Below are positions 17,266 to 25,570 of a stretch of DNA of 64,000 bases, piece after piece (within the stretch, counting starts at the first letter, position 1; every line of letters starts with the position of its first letter). The notes beneath the pieces are model-generated. The model made no database searches. It was given only the letters and a program-made list of their open reading frames with translations, and was not told the DNA's origin. Source of the stretch: Bacteroidia bacterium (GTDB lineage: Bacteria; Bacteroidota; Bacteroidia; Flavobacteriales; Flavobacteriaceae); contig JAUIBW010000003.1 of assembly GCA_030427585.1 (NCBI GenBank), forward strand, positions 1 to 64,000, written 5' to 3'. Position numbers and translations under genes: made by a program.

Positions 17266-17823
17266 ATGACAAACACCAATAAAACAATTGACTCTTTGTT
17301 GGTTTTACAATGCCAATCAGGAAGCAAGAAAGCAGTAACTCTTCTTGTGAAAAGATGGCACGCAAAACTATGTAAACAGGCATATTGGTACACTAGAGAT
17401 ATAGAGATTTCAAAGGATATTGCTCAGGATAGTTGGAGTACTATTTTTTTAAAAATCAATACCCTAAAAGATTCTAATAGTTTTGGGAGTTGGGCATTGA
17501 CTATTGTAACCAGAAATGCTATTAATTGGTTACGGAAACATAAAAAGGAAATAGAATATTTACAAGTGTATAAGGATTGTAATACATATCGTACTGAAGA
17601 TAATGAGCAAAACAATCAGAATACGATGATATTGTTAAGAAACTCTATTAAAAAACTACCTTATAATCAACAATTAGTACTTAACCTTTTTTATATAGAG
17701 GAGTATAGCATTAAACAGATAAGTGGTATTATAAACGTTTCGACCGGTACCGTGAAGTCACGTTTGTTTACGGCTAGAGAAAAACTGAAATTAATTTTAA
17801 AAAATAGAAATAATGGAGAATAA
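17266..17823 (+). CDS. ECF-type RNA polymerase sigma factor
   Basis: A 185-residue sigma factor with region 2 (about 20-90, ending in the WALTIVTRNAINWLRKHKKE helix) and region 4 (about 125-180). The region 4 helix-turn-helix is YSIKQISGIINVSTGTVKSRLFTAREKLK. There is no region 1 or 3. The gene overlaps the following DUF6768 gene by 11 bases; such partners replace classic anti-sigma factors in many flavobacteria. It probably directs an envelope or stress response, but the regulon cannot be read from here. Confidence 0.92.
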   Translation: MTNTNKTIDSLLVLQCQSGSKKAVTLLVKRWHAKLCKQAYWYTRDIEISKDIAQDSWSTIFLKINTLKDSNSFGSWALTIVTRNAINWLRKHKKEIEYLQVYKDCNTYRTEDNEQNNQNTMILLRNSIKKLPYNQQLVLNLFYIEEYSIKQISGIINVSTGTVKSRLFTAREKLKLILKNRNNGE

Positions 17824-18199
17824 CATGGAAGATATAGATCGATTAATTAAAGAAACATTGAGCCAGGAAGAAGCAAAATTTTATGATGATTTAGATGAGC
17901 AAAATCTCCTCGAAATGCTAGGAGGGCTTTTTAATACCAAACATCGATGGATTATTGTATTGATGAATATTGCAACTGTAGTAGCTTTTGGCTTTTTAGT
18001 CTATTGCATTATTCAATTTTTAAATACAGATAATACTAACGAACTAATAAAGTGGTTTGCAGGAGGAGCGATCTGTTTTATGGTTATAGGAATGACCAAA
18101 CTATTTGCCTGGATGCAAATGGATAAAAATGCACTATTAAGAGAAATTAAGAGGCTAGAGCTACAGGTATCTTCTATAGCTGGAAAAATATCACAATAA
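17813..18199 (+). CDS. DUF6768 membrane protein, putative sigma-factor partner
   Basis: A 128-residue inner-membrane protein. The N-terminal cytoplasmic segment (MEDIDRLIKETLSQEEAKFYDDLDEQ) is followed by two membrane helices (about 46-68 and 78-98) and a coiled-coil tail (ALLREIKRLELQVSSI). The family lies beside ECF sigma genes in Flavobacteriia. An anti-sigma-like role is plausible from context but not shown by any ASD or zinc motif. The start may be ATG 17813, overlapping the sigma gene, or ATG 17825 directly after its stop. Confidence 0.8.
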   Translation: MENNMEDIDRLIKETLSQEEAKFYDDLDEQNLLEMLGGLFNTKHRWIIVLMNIATVVAFGFLVYCIIQFLNTDNTNELIKWFAGGAICFMVIGMTKLFAWMQMDKNALLREIKRLELQVSSIAGKISQ

Positions 18200-18315
18200 G
18201 ATTTTAGAAAGAAGCTTATATTTAGTAATTTGCAACCAACTTCAATAGGATGATTTCTCTCCCGAATTTTATGTCGAAGTAGGAATTGTAAAGTTTTATT
18301 TTTAATACGTGAATA

Positions 18316-19560
18316 ATGGCAATCTTAGAGAAAAAGTCATCACAGCATTTAATTGAATTAGAAGACAAGTACGGAGCTCATAATTATCACCCATTACCGG
18401 TTGTTTTAAACAAAGGAGAAGGTGTGTATGTTTGGGATGTAGAAGGTAAAAAGTATTATGATTTTTTAAGTGCATATTCTGCAGTGAATCAGGGGCATTG
18501 TCACCCTAAAATAGTAGGAGCAATGGTTAATCAGGCGCAAACACTAACACTAACTTCGCGAGCCTTTTATAATGATAAATTAGGTGAATACGAGAAGTTT
18601 GCGACAGAGTATTTTGGTTTTGATAAATTGTTACCAATGAATACTGGTGCAGAAGCAGTAGAGACAGCATTGAAGCTTTGTAGGAAATGGGCATATGAAA
18701 AGAAAGGTATCCCAGAAAATGAAGCACAGATTATTGTATGTGAAAATAATTTTCATGGAAGAACTACAACAATCATATCATTTTCGAATGACGAAGTAGC
18801 CAGAAAAAACTTCGGCCCTTATACTGCTGGATTTATAAAAATTGAATACGATAATCTATCTGCTCTAGAACAGGCTTTAGAAAGTAATACTAATGTTGCA
18901 GGATTTTTGGTAGAACCTATACAAGGAGAGGCGGGAGTATATGTTCCTTCCGAAGGATTTTTGGCCAAAGCTAAGGCTCTTTGCGAAAAACATAATGTGC
19001 TATTTCTCGCAGACGAGGTTCAAACAGGAATCGCACGTACAGGAAAATTATTAGCTGTTGATCACGAAAATGTTAAACCAGATATCTTAATTCTTGGAAA
19101 AGCATTAAGTGGAGGAGCATATCCTGTATCGGGAGTTTTAGCTAATGATGCAATCATGGGTGTTATAAGACCAGGAAATCATGGTAGTACTTTTGGAGGT
19201 AACCCTGTTGCCGCGGCGGTAGCTGTAGCAGCTTTAGAAGTGGTAAAGGATGAAAAATTAGCCGAGAATGCAGAAGAACTAGGTCAGTTATTTAGATCAG
19301 AACTAGGCAAGTACATTGAAGAATCTAATATAGCAAATTTAGTTCGTGGTAAGGGATTACTAAATGCGATTGTAATCAATGATTCTGAGGATAGTGATAC
19401 TGCCTGGAATATTTGTGTAGCACTTAAAGAAAATGGTCTTTTGGCTAAGCCAACCCACGGGAATATTATTCGTTTTGCCCCACCGTTAGTAATGAATAAA
19501 GAACAACTATTAGATTGTGTGAGCATTATTATCAAAACTTTAAAGGAATTTGAAAAATAG
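18316..19560 (+). CDS. rocD: Ornithine aminotransferase
   Basis: A PLP enzyme of 414 residues converting ornithine and 2-oxoglutarate into glutamate semialdehyde and glutamate. Motifs include [35 protein letters not shown], the [13 protein letters not shown] aspartate segment and [16 protein letters not shown] with the PLP lysine at K262. Early [11 protein letters not shown] is diagnostic of ornithine rather than acetylornithine aminotransferase. It is monocistronic with a strong terminator just after. The enzyme links arginine catabolism to proline and glutamate. Confidence 0.95.
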   Translation: MAILEKKSSQHLIELEDKYGAHNYHPLPVVLNKGEGVYVWDVEGKKYYDFLSAYSAVNQGHCHPKIVGAMVNQAQTLTLTSRAFYNDKLGEYEKFATEYFGFDKLLPMNTGAEAVETALKLCRKWAYEKKGIPENEAQIIVCENNFHGRTTTIISFSNDEVARKNFGPYTAGFIKIEYDNLSALEQALESNTNVAGFLVEPIQGEAGVYVPSEGFLAKAKALCEKHNVLFLADEVQTGIARTGKLLAVDHENVKPDILILGKALSGGAYPVSGVLANDAIMGVIRPGNHGSTFGGNPVAAAVAVAALEVVKDEKLAENAEELGQLFRSELGKYIEESNIANLVRGKGLLNAIVINDSEDSDTAWNICVALKENGLLAKPTHGNIIRFAPPLVMNKEQLLDCVSIIIKTLKEFEK

Positions 19561-19587
19561 TGAAATACTATTCAAGAGTATATACAA

Positions 19588-19620
19588 TAAAAAAGGAGGC
19601 TATCGAGCCTCCTTTTTTAT
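19588..19620. terminator. Bidirectional terminator between rocD and the small membrane gene array
   Basis: GGAGGC-TATCGA-GCCTCC stem with an A run before and a T run after, so it can end rocD (plus strand) and the convergent CCC-motif gene array (minus strand). Confidence 0.9.
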
Positions 19621-19634
19621 TGTATGCAAAAATT

Positions 19635-19943
19635 TTATTGATTAAATATTTCTGACCAAGGCATTAGAGCACCCATAAATATTATATATCCAATAATAAT
19701 TAATAGGTATAAAGAACTTAATATAGTACCAATTATGGCACAAATTCTACCTGCATTTAGATTTTCATATCCTGTGTATAATTCGGGGTTTGCCAGATAT
19801 AACTCTTTAGCTTTTTTAGCTAATACTAAGGCAATGATACCAAATACTAATCCCAGAAATCCGTAGCAAAAACAAGTTACGATTGATGCGATTCCAAATA
19901 TTAATACCAATGTTGCATTTGGTAATTGTTGTTTGTTTTCCAT
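19635..19943 (-). CDS. CCC-motif membrane protein (copy 2)
   Basis: A 102-residue inner-membrane protein with a two-part pattern: LPNATLVLIFGIASIVTCFC (helix 1 with clustered cysteines), then GLVFGIIALVLAKKAKELY, then NPELYTGYENLNAGRICAIIG and a last helix. It resembles Bacteroidota proteins called CCC motif membrane proteins, here with CFC in place of CCC. It pairs with the DUF2752 gene 8 bases upstream. Overall similarity to copy 1 at 21075-21398 is plain (PNxTLxLxFGIxSI, AKKAxxLYxxNPELYTGY). The function is unknown. Confidence 0.8.
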   Translation of the reverse strand: MENKQQLPNATLVLIFGIASIVTCFCYGFLGLVFGIIALVLAKKAKELYLANPELYTGYENLNAGRICAIIGTILSSLYLLIIIGYIIFMGALMPWSEIFNQ

Positions 19944-19951
19944 ATAACGTA

Positions 19952-20242
19952 TTAGAATTTTATAATATAATTTGTAATGATAAGTATACTATTTAAGATA
20001 TAAAAATATTGAAGGGTTTTAGCACCTTTTTTAAACTTTAAAAGAAGATGAGCAATTAGATATCCAAACATTAATAATAGTGGTATAAGCGCAGGATATA
20101 TTAGAAAAGATTCTACTAAATCACCCTTGATAAGTAATAAAAAACTTCGTTGAAAACCACAGCCTAAACAATCAATACCGATTAGTTTTTTGGTAGGGCA
20201 CTGTAATAAATGTGTTTCGAGATAGGAAATGATTTCTACCAT
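19952..20242 (-). CDS. DUF2752 membrane protein (copy 3, short form)
   Basis: A 96-residue membrane protein carrying the DUF2752 signature LLQCPTKKLIGIDCLGCGFQRS, with three conserved cysteines before the first long helix. Two or three further helices follow. It has the LETHLLQC lead shared with copy 1 (LETYMLPC). It sits 8 bases ahead of CCC copy 2, repeating the pairing of copy 1 with CCC copy 1. The cysteine pattern could bind metal or heme or form disulfides; nothing more can be said from sequence. Confidence 0.82.
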   Translation of the reverse strand: MVEIISYLETHLLQCPTKKLIGIDCLGCGFQRSFLLLIKGDLVESFLIYPALIPLLLMFGYLIAHLLLKFKKGAKTLQYFYILNSILIITNYIIKF

Positions 20243-20289
20243 AAAAGAAGATGTTTCTTATTAATCAGCAGTTATTTTTTTCTAGCTTT

Positions 20290-20682
20290 TTATGGTGCTA
20301 ATATATTGAAAGGATAGATATCTATATTTCTTAAGACCCAAAATAGTACTATTATTATTCCAATAATAATTGGTGTTTTTGGATGATATAAAATATTGTA
20401 ATAATTTTTGTTAAAATATACATTAAGTGCGTTTATCAATATATTGTATATGATCGTTCCTAACCCCAATATGTACAAAGCATTATAATTAAGTGTTTCT
20501 ATTATTTTAAAATGTAAAAGCTGATGTAATGCACGTTGACTACCACATCCAGGGCAATAAAATCCTGTTAATGTATAAAAAGGGCATTTGGGAAAATAAT
20601 TTGAGCCAGAGGGGTTAGAGAAATAATATAGGGATAGTAATACAAAAATTCCTATCCCTACCAGTAGATATTTAACTTTCAT
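20290..20682 (-). CDS. DUF2752 membrane protein (copy 2, long form)
   Basis: A 130-residue membrane protein. Unlike the short copies it has an extra N-terminal helix (KYLLVGIGIFVLLSLYYF) before the signature CPFYTLTGFYCPGCGSQRAL, then HQLLHFKIIETLNYNAL and two more helices. It is a better match to typical DUF2752 than the short forms. Its ATG follows the TAA of the CD225 gene with no spacer, so the two are tightly coupled. Confidence 0.87.
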   Translation of the reverse strand: MKVKYLLVGIGIFVLLSLYYFSNPSGSNYFPKCPFYTLTGFYCPGCGSQRALHQLLHFKIIETLNYNALYILGLGTIIYNILINALNVYFNKNYYNILYHPKTPIIIGIIIVLFWVLRNIDIYPFNILAP

Positions 20683-20961
20683 TTAATAACTCGATCCACC
20701 TAGCATTGCTAATCCACCCATAGCAAATAAGAAAATAAGATATAGAACAATAACAATAACTCCGGCTATTAGTGAATATTTCATCCATTTTTTTGCATCA
20801 TTAGAAGCTTTTTGAGCCTCTTCATGATTCCCAGAGTCGTAAGCAGAATTTACTTTTGAGGCATTTATAATTGCAACAATGCCTAGTGGTAGGCAACAAA
20901 AGAGGGTTACAAGAATAGATTCTACTAGATAATTTTTTGGCCTTGCCTGATTAGTTTCCAT
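20683..20961 (-). CDS. CD225/dispanin family protein
   Basis: A 92-residue membrane protein with the dispanin (IFITM-like) pattern: a polar N-terminus with prolines, a re-entrant first helix containing FCCLPLGIVAIINASKVNSAYDSG, then NHEEAQKASNDAKKWMKYSLIAG and a second helix. The double cysteine before PLG matches the position acylated in eukaryotic IFITM proteins. Bacterial members have no settled function. It is directly followed by a DUF2752 gene. Confidence 0.85.
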   Translation of the reverse strand: METNQARPKNYLVESILVTLFCCLPLGIVAIINASKVNSAYDSGNHEEAQKASNDAKKWMKYSLIAGVIVIVLYLIFLFAMGGLAMLGGSSY

Positions 20962-21074
20962 AATTTAGTTTTTATTAAAAAAAATTTATTCCTTGACTAT
21001 AATATAATGAAAGAGTTTTTTAAAAATTACATATAATCATATGCAAATGGTTTCAAAAAACTAGGGGTTATGTA

Positions 21075-21398
21075 TTACCCTCCGTACTGCTCCATCATTT
21101 CTCGTTGCATTTCTAGCATGCCATCGTATCCTACAGTTGCAAATATGAAAACTACATAGATTAAATAAATGATACTTAATATTAAACCTATAATTGCCAG
21201 TATTTTACCTGTTTTAACATTTTGATATCCAGTATATAATTCTGGGTTTTCATTGTATAATGCAGTAGCTTTTTTAGCTAGTACTATAGCTACAATAGCT
21301 AGGATAATCCCTAGTACACCATAACAACAGCATCCTAAGATTGATAGAATACCAAAAACTAGGATTAGGGTAGAATTAGGTAATGTTTGTTTTTCCAT
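21075..21398 (-). CDS. CCC-motif membrane protein (copy 1)
   Basis: A 107-residue membrane protein with LPNSTLILVFGILSILGCCC, matching the defining CCC motif, then GIILAIVAIVLAKKATALY, the NPELYTGYQNVKTGKILAIIG segment and a final helix. A short tail ends in MQREMMEQYGG. It follows DUF2752 copy 1 by 12 bases. It is paralogous to copy 2. Confidence 0.82.
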   Translation of the reverse strand: MEKQTLPNSTLILVFGILSILGCCCYGVLGIILAIVAIVLAKKATALYNENPELYTGYQNVKTGKILAIIGLILSIIYLIYVVFIFATVGYDGMLEMQREMMEQYGG

Positions 21399-21410
21399 AA
21401 TTTAGATTGA

Positions 21411-21695
21411 TTAGTTAAAAATAATTTTCATTTTGATTACATAACTTATGATAATAGTAAGTACGGCTATAACCATAAGACTTATTTTTATAAGTCTTTC
21501 ATATTTAAATTTGATAAAAAAGTTGAATCCTAAAAATAGTAATAATAGTAAAAGAGGATAAATCCCGGGATACATATAAAACGCAGCAACAAAATCTCCT
21601 TTGAGTAAGAGAGCAATAGATCTTTGCATTCCACAGCCTAAACAATCAACTCCAAAAAATTTTTTGTTTAAACAAGGTAACATATAGGTCTCCAA
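21411..21695 (-). CDS. DUF2752 membrane protein (copy 1, short form)
   Basis: A 94-residue membrane protein with signature YMLPCLNKKFFGVDCLGCGM, and helices after it. The start is TTG 21695; only from there does it contain the LETYMLPC lead that copy 3 also has, while ATG 21683 would cut inside it. First gene of the array. The divergent gene at 21874 lies 178 bases away. Confidence 0.78.
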   Translation of the reverse strand: METYMLPCLNKKFFGVDCLGCGMQRSIALLLKGDFVAAFYMYPGIYPLLLLLLFLGFNFFIKFKYERLIKISLMVIAVLTIIISYVIKMKIIFN

Positions 21696-21780
21696 AAGCG
21701 AAAAACTTTATAATTATTAAGTGCAATATACATAATTAAGTTATTTAAAATATTTGAAGCTTTAAAAATCTATTATTTAA

Positions 21781-21788
21781 TACTTTTG
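21781..21788 (+). promoter_or_regulatory. -7 promoter element before the 21874 gene
   Basis: TACTTTTG fits TAnnTTTG exactly. A TTTG at 21753-21756 lies 24 bases upstream, slightly more than usual for a -33 box. It probably serves the 21874-22636 pair. Confidence 0.5.
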
Positions 21789-21873
21789 CAATTAGTAAAG
21801 AGAAGTGTTGGATCAGGCATAAAGAAAATACCTTGAAGTCATTCTATTGGATTAATAAAAAAGGTTTAGGTAA

Positions 21874-22095
21874 ATGAATTATAGTAGAGGCAAAAAAATT
21901 ATAAGTATACTTTTGGTATGTATTGGGGCTATTGCGTTGATAAGTGAAATTTCTTTGATAACTAAAAACTATTATATCCAAAGTATTGGAGTGGTTTTTT
22001 TAATGTTAGGAGTATTTCTTATTAATACTAATGTGAAATCGAAAACTAAAATTGATTCTGATCCATATCTTGAAGAAGAAGAAGAATATGATTAA
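21874..22095 (+). CDS. Small two-helix membrane protein
   Basis: A 73-residue protein with two predicted membrane helices (about 9-28 and 38-54) and a cytoplasmic acidic tail DPYLEEEEEYD. The family has no name known to me. Its last codons overlap the ATG of the Smr gene by 8 bases, so the two are translationally coupled. Confidence 0.7.
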   Translation: MNYSRGKKIISILLVCIGAIALISEISLITKNYYIQSIGVVFLMLGVFLINTNVKSKTKIDSDPYLEEEEEYD

Positions 22096-22636
22096 AATAG
22101 GGGATACGGTATCGGTTCTGGATGAACCAATAACAGGCAAAGTTGTAGCGGTTACTGCAGATGAAGTAACAATTGAAACAGAGGATGGGTTTGATATGAC
22201 ATTTTTTATTCGTGAAGTCGTAAAAATTAAGTCGGGAGAACTTATTATACCTTCTTATGAAGAGGTACATAGGAACTTGCAGGAGAAAGAGATTTTTAAA
22301 AAAAAGCCCAAAAGACCTATTGCTAAACCTAAAGAGCGCGATATACCACCAATGGAAGTTGATTTACACATTAACAAATTAGTAAGGTCAACTAAAGGAA
22401 TGACAAATCATGATATGATAACGTTGCAATTGGATACAGCAAAAAGACAGTTGGATTTTGCAATTAGTAAACGTATTCCTAATGTGGTTTTTATTCACGG
22501 GGTTGGGCAGGGAGTTTTGAAAGAGGAACTCAAATACCTTTTTGGGAGATATGATAATATCAGAATTTCTGAAGGTAACTATAGAAAATATGGACTAGGG
22601 GCGACAGAGGTGTATATTATTCAAAACCCAAAATAG
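22088..22636 (+). CDS. Smr domain protein (DUF2027-like, short form)
   Basis: A 182-residue protein starting MIKIGDTVSVLDEP at ATG 22088; the in-frame extension to 22052 lies inside the upstream gene. An N-terminal SH3-like KOW-type segment (1-60) precedes a lysine-rich linker. The C-terminal Smr domain contains VDLHINKL, a central helix and the HGVGQGVLKEEL motif (HGxGxGxL is the Smr hallmark). It resembles the Bacteroidota DUF2027/Smr proteins but lacks the long DUF2027 middle domain. Nucleic-acid binding or nicking is expected. It ends at the stop of the convergent gene without any spacer. Confidence 0.88.
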   Translation: MIKIGDTVSVLDEPITGKVVAVTADEVTIETEDGFDMTFFIREVVKIKSGELIIPSYEEVHRNLQEKEIFKKKPKRPIAKPKERDIPPMEVDLHINKLVRSTKGMTNHDMITLQLDTAKRQLDFAISKRIPNVVFIHGVGQGVLKEELKYLFGRYDNIRISEGNYRKYGLGATEVYIIQNPK

Positions 22637-23167
22637 TTATTTTGAAACCGTAATTTCATCTTCACCTAGTTGTAATAGTTCTTGTCGTATTGAAATTCCA
22701 GCTCCTTCCAGAGTGATATTGGTAAGGGTTATCGTTCTGGTGTAGACAGTTTCTGTAGCAGTATCACTCTTTATGACATATTTTATTTCAGCATTACCAT
22801 TAGAGCTTTTTAATTCTTGAGTAACCGTAATACCACTAGGAGGAACGCTACTGCAAAAATATACTGTGCCATCGATTTGAGTGCTAAATTGCCTATATAC
22901 CAAGATATTTGTAGTGGTATTAAGTGCTATAGTATGAGTAAGGTTCTCTGGAACTGTATTTAATTCAAAAGTAGTACTTGTAAAGCTAAGAGAAAGAGAT
23001 TGATTGATTTGAGAATCAATTTTGAAAAAAACAAAAGTATTTTCATTTTGATTAGAACAATTCTCTAACGGAGCTGTGAAATTACTGATGTCATTCTCAA
23101 TAACATCTCCTTCACTACAACTAATCAATACTGCAATAAAAATTATATAGTAAAAAAAATTATTCAT
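22637..23167 (-). CDS. Lipoprotein of unknown function, paralog of the next gene
   Basis: A 176-residue lipoprotein with lipobox VLISCSEG. The core is a beta-rich domain with the pattern ENTFVFFKIDSQINQSLSLSF, ILVYRQF and YFCSSVPPSGI, which matches the N-terminal half of the upstream lipoprotein (PNEFVFFKINKTINEAISYSF, LIYRNF, YFCSNIPSSEI). Function unknown. It follows that gene by 15 bases and is probably cotranscribed. Confidence 0.75.
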   Translation of the reverse strand: MNNFFYYIIFIAVLISCSEGDVIENDISNFTAPLENCSNQNENTFVFFKIDSQINQSLSLSFTSTTFELNTVPENLTHTIALNTTTNILVYRQFSTQIDGTVYFCSSVPPSGITVTQELKSSNGNAEIKYVIKSDTATETVYTRTITLTNITLEGAGISIRQELLQLGEDEITVSK

Positions 23168-23182
23168 AATAATATGGTATGG

Positions 23183-24088
23183 CTACTCTTTTTTGGTTGT
23201 TTTAGGAATAATAACATCTCTAAAACCAAATGAAAAATGTCTATCTTTAAAATTTTGATTGTAACTATCAAAAACAAGGCCATTTATAGATAAAGTGGTT
23301 CTAAATGTAGTTTTTATAGTATTATCAAGGACAGGATTTATCATAACTGCAGTATTAGTTGATTTTGCATCTAGGTAAAATAATTTTCCCGAAACAGGAT
23401 CTCTATCATCTCTTGGGTTTCCGTTCATATCTGCATCTTCATTACGAGTTAAGATTCCGTCACCATCATCATCTTCTTCGAGATAATCAGGTGTACCGTC
23501 TCCATCTGTATCTCGGGGATCATCATTGTCAGGAATGTCATTTGGTAGCTCAACACTAGTTAAAATGTTATCATTATCGTCGTCCTGGTCTTTATAATTA
23601 GGAATCCCGTCACCATCGGTATCATCATCTTCATAATTGCCATTGTTATTAAGGTCCTCTTGTTCTGCCGGAATCCCATCATCATCATCTTCAACAGTAA
23701 TTTTAGTTATAATTTCAGATGTCCCAGTAATACCATTAAGTTCTTCAACAATTATAATTTCACTAGACGGGATATTAGAACAAAAATAATCTGTAGTTAT
23801 TGGGATATTGAAATTTCTATATATTAAATTGTTAGAATCCTCACTTAATTGAATAGTAATAGGTGTAGGTGTTGCAATAGTATCAGAAAAGGCCTCACTG
23901 ATAAAGCTATAGGAAATAGCCTCGTTTATCGTTTTATTAATCTTGAAAAAAACAAATTCATTTGGTTTTGCACCTTTACAAAGTTGTAAATCAACATCAT
24001 CAAACTCAAAACTGGTGATCACTAAGTCACCATCATCACAAGAGATAAGAAATAATAATAAAAAGAGAAATGAAAATAACTTTTTCAT
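23183..24088 (-). CDS. Lipoprotein with thrombospondin type 3-like calcium repeats
   Basis: A 301-residue lipoprotein with lipobox LLISCDDG. Residues 20-130 form a domain shared with the next gene. Residues 134-225 hold aspartate-rich repeats of the DTDGDGIPNY and DTDGDGTPDYLEEDDDGDG type, typical of calcium-binding thrombospondin type 3 stretches used as rigid spacers on the flavobacterial surface. A C-terminal part (VSGKLFYLDAKSTNTAVMI) follows. It is presumably surface-exposed; partner and ligand unknown. Confidence 0.8.
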   Translation of the reverse strand: MKKLFSFLFLLLFLISCDDGDLVITSFEFDDVDLQLCKGAKPNEFVFFKINKTINEAISYSFISEAFSDTIATPTPITIQLSEDSNNLIYRNFNIPITTDYFCSNIPSSEIIIVEELNGITGTSEIITKITVEDDDDGIPAEQEDLNNNGNYEDDDTDGDGIPNYKDQDDDNDNILTSVELPNDIPDNDDPRDTDGDGTPDYLEEDDDGDGILTRNEDADMNGNPRDDRDPVSGKLFYLDAKSTNTAVMINPVLDNTIKTTFRTTLSINGLVFDSYNQNFKDRHFSFGFRDVIIPKTTKKE

Positions 24089-24269
24089 GTCAGAATGAGT
24101 ATTTTTTTTGACAAAAGTAACGGAATTGAAAGATTATAACGTGTGTACTCAAAAATAATTTTATTTAGATTAGTTTTGTAGTCCGAAAATTGGGAATATT
24201 GTAAAAATTAAAGTTTTTTTTACAGAAAACAAAAATATATCTATTTCAACAACTTAATTACTTTGTTTT

Positions 24270-25418
24270 ATGCAAAAAGTTTATTTTGATAGTGCGGCTA
24301 CCACAGAGGTAAGACCAGAGGTTATTACTAAAATGGTTTCTGTATTGAAAGAAGATTATGGAAATCCATCATCAATACATGGCTATGGTCGATCTGCTAA
24401 GAATCATATAGAACAAACTCGTAAAAATATTGCCGGTTATTTAGGGGTAAAAGCTTCAGAAATTATATTTACTTCTGGAGGTACAGAAGCTGATAACTTA
24501 GTAATAAACAGCGCTGTTAGGGATTTAGGAGTTAACCATATTATTACAACCAGAATAGAACACCATGCAGTATTGCATACTGTACAGGAAATAGAATCTC
24601 GTACTGATACAATCGTGAGTTATGTTAACATAAATACAGATGGTTCGATTGATTATAAACACTTAGAATCACTTCTTAGTAATTCTAATGAGAAAACACT
24701 AGTAAGTTTGATGCATGTAAATAATGAAGTGGGAACGATATTAGATATTGAGCGTGTCGGAAACTTATGTAATGAACATAAAGCACTTTTTCATAGTGAT
24801 ATGGTTCAGTCGATAGGCCATTATGATGTGAATTTGAGTAATTTACACGTTGATTTTACTGCAGTAAGTGCTCATAAATTTCATGGGCCAAAAGGGGTTG
24901 GTTTTGCATATATCCGAAAAAATTCTGGTTTAAAACCGTTAATTTTCGGAGGAGAACAGGAGAGAGGATATCGAGCAGGAACAGAAAGCGTGCATAATAT
25001 TGCAGGAATGGATGAGGCGTTGCGATTATCATATGAAAATTTAGAAGAAGAAAAGAGCTACGTTACAAATCTTAAACAATACTTTATCGATACTCTTAAA
25101 AATAAGATTGAAGGAGTAAAGTTTAATGCTAGTTGTTGTGATCCCCAAAAAAGTACATATACGCTAATTAGTGTGTGTTTACCGGTTTCTGAAGAAAAAG
25201 CAGGTATATTATTATTTCATTTGGATATTAACGGAATTGCATGCTCAAAAGGAAGTGCCTGCCAAAGCGGAAGTGGTAAAGGGTCTCATGTATTGACCGA
25301 AATCCTTTCTGATGAAGATTTACAAAAACCATCAATACGTTTCTCTCTTTCAAAATTTAATACTAAAGAAGAAATAGAGTATACAGTAGATGTTTTAAAG
25401 AAGTTTATAGAAGAATGA
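24270..25418 (+). CDS. Cysteine desulfurase (NifS/IscS family)
   Basis: A PLP enzyme of 382 residues releasing sulfur from cysteine for iron-sulfur clusters or tRNA thiolation. Motifs: YFDSAATTEVRPEV at the start, the FTSGGTEADN segment, PLP lysine K203 in SAHKFHGPKG, and the catalytic cysteine in CSKGSACQSG (C331, with C325 nearby). Length and motifs suit the IscS/NifS group I type rather than SufS. No iscU or suf genes adjoin. Confidence 0.92.
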   Translation: MQKVYFDSAATTEVRPEVITKMVSVLKEDYGNPSSIHGYGRSAKNHIEQTRKNIAGYLGVKASEIIFTSGGTEADNLVINSAVRDLGVNHIITTRIEHHAVLHTVQEIESRTDTIVSYVNINTDGSIDYKHLESLLSNSNEKTLVSLMHVNNEVGTILDIERVGNLCNEHKALFHSDMVQSIGHYDVNLSNLHVDFTAVSAHKFHGPKGVGFAYIRKNSGLKPLIFGGEQERGYRAGTESVHNIAGMDEALRLSYENLEEEKSYVTNLKQYFIDTLKNKIEGVKFNASCCDPQKSTYTLISVCLPVSEEKAGILLFHLDINGIACSKGSACQSGSGKGSHVLTEILSDEDLQKPSIRFSLSKFNTKEEIEYTVDVLKKFIEE

Positions 25419-25460
25419 TCCAGATCGCATACTACACTTTTCTATTAGAGTGTAGGAGAA

Positions 25461-25570
25461 GGAAATTAACCGTTAGCTTTTTGTTTCTGGCTTTCGGGGA
25501 AGAAAATTGACCGTTAGCTTTTTACTTTTAGCTTTCTGGTAAGGAAAATGACCGTTACCTTTTTAGAATC
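25461..25570 (-). repeat. 41-bp tandem repeat downstream of the TonB-dependent receptor gene
   Basis: Two complete units (25461-25501 and 25502-25542) and a partial third (25543-25570) share GAAAATTGACCGTTAGCTTT-like cores with a few changes. The array fills the space between the desulfurase and receptor stop codons. No coding role is seen. Confidence 0.75.

Noticed and set aside
23359..23559. His-rich plus-strand frame
   Set aside because: It is the complement of the Asp-rich calcium repeats (GAT/GAC become ATC/GTC-type codons), so the histidines are an artefact.
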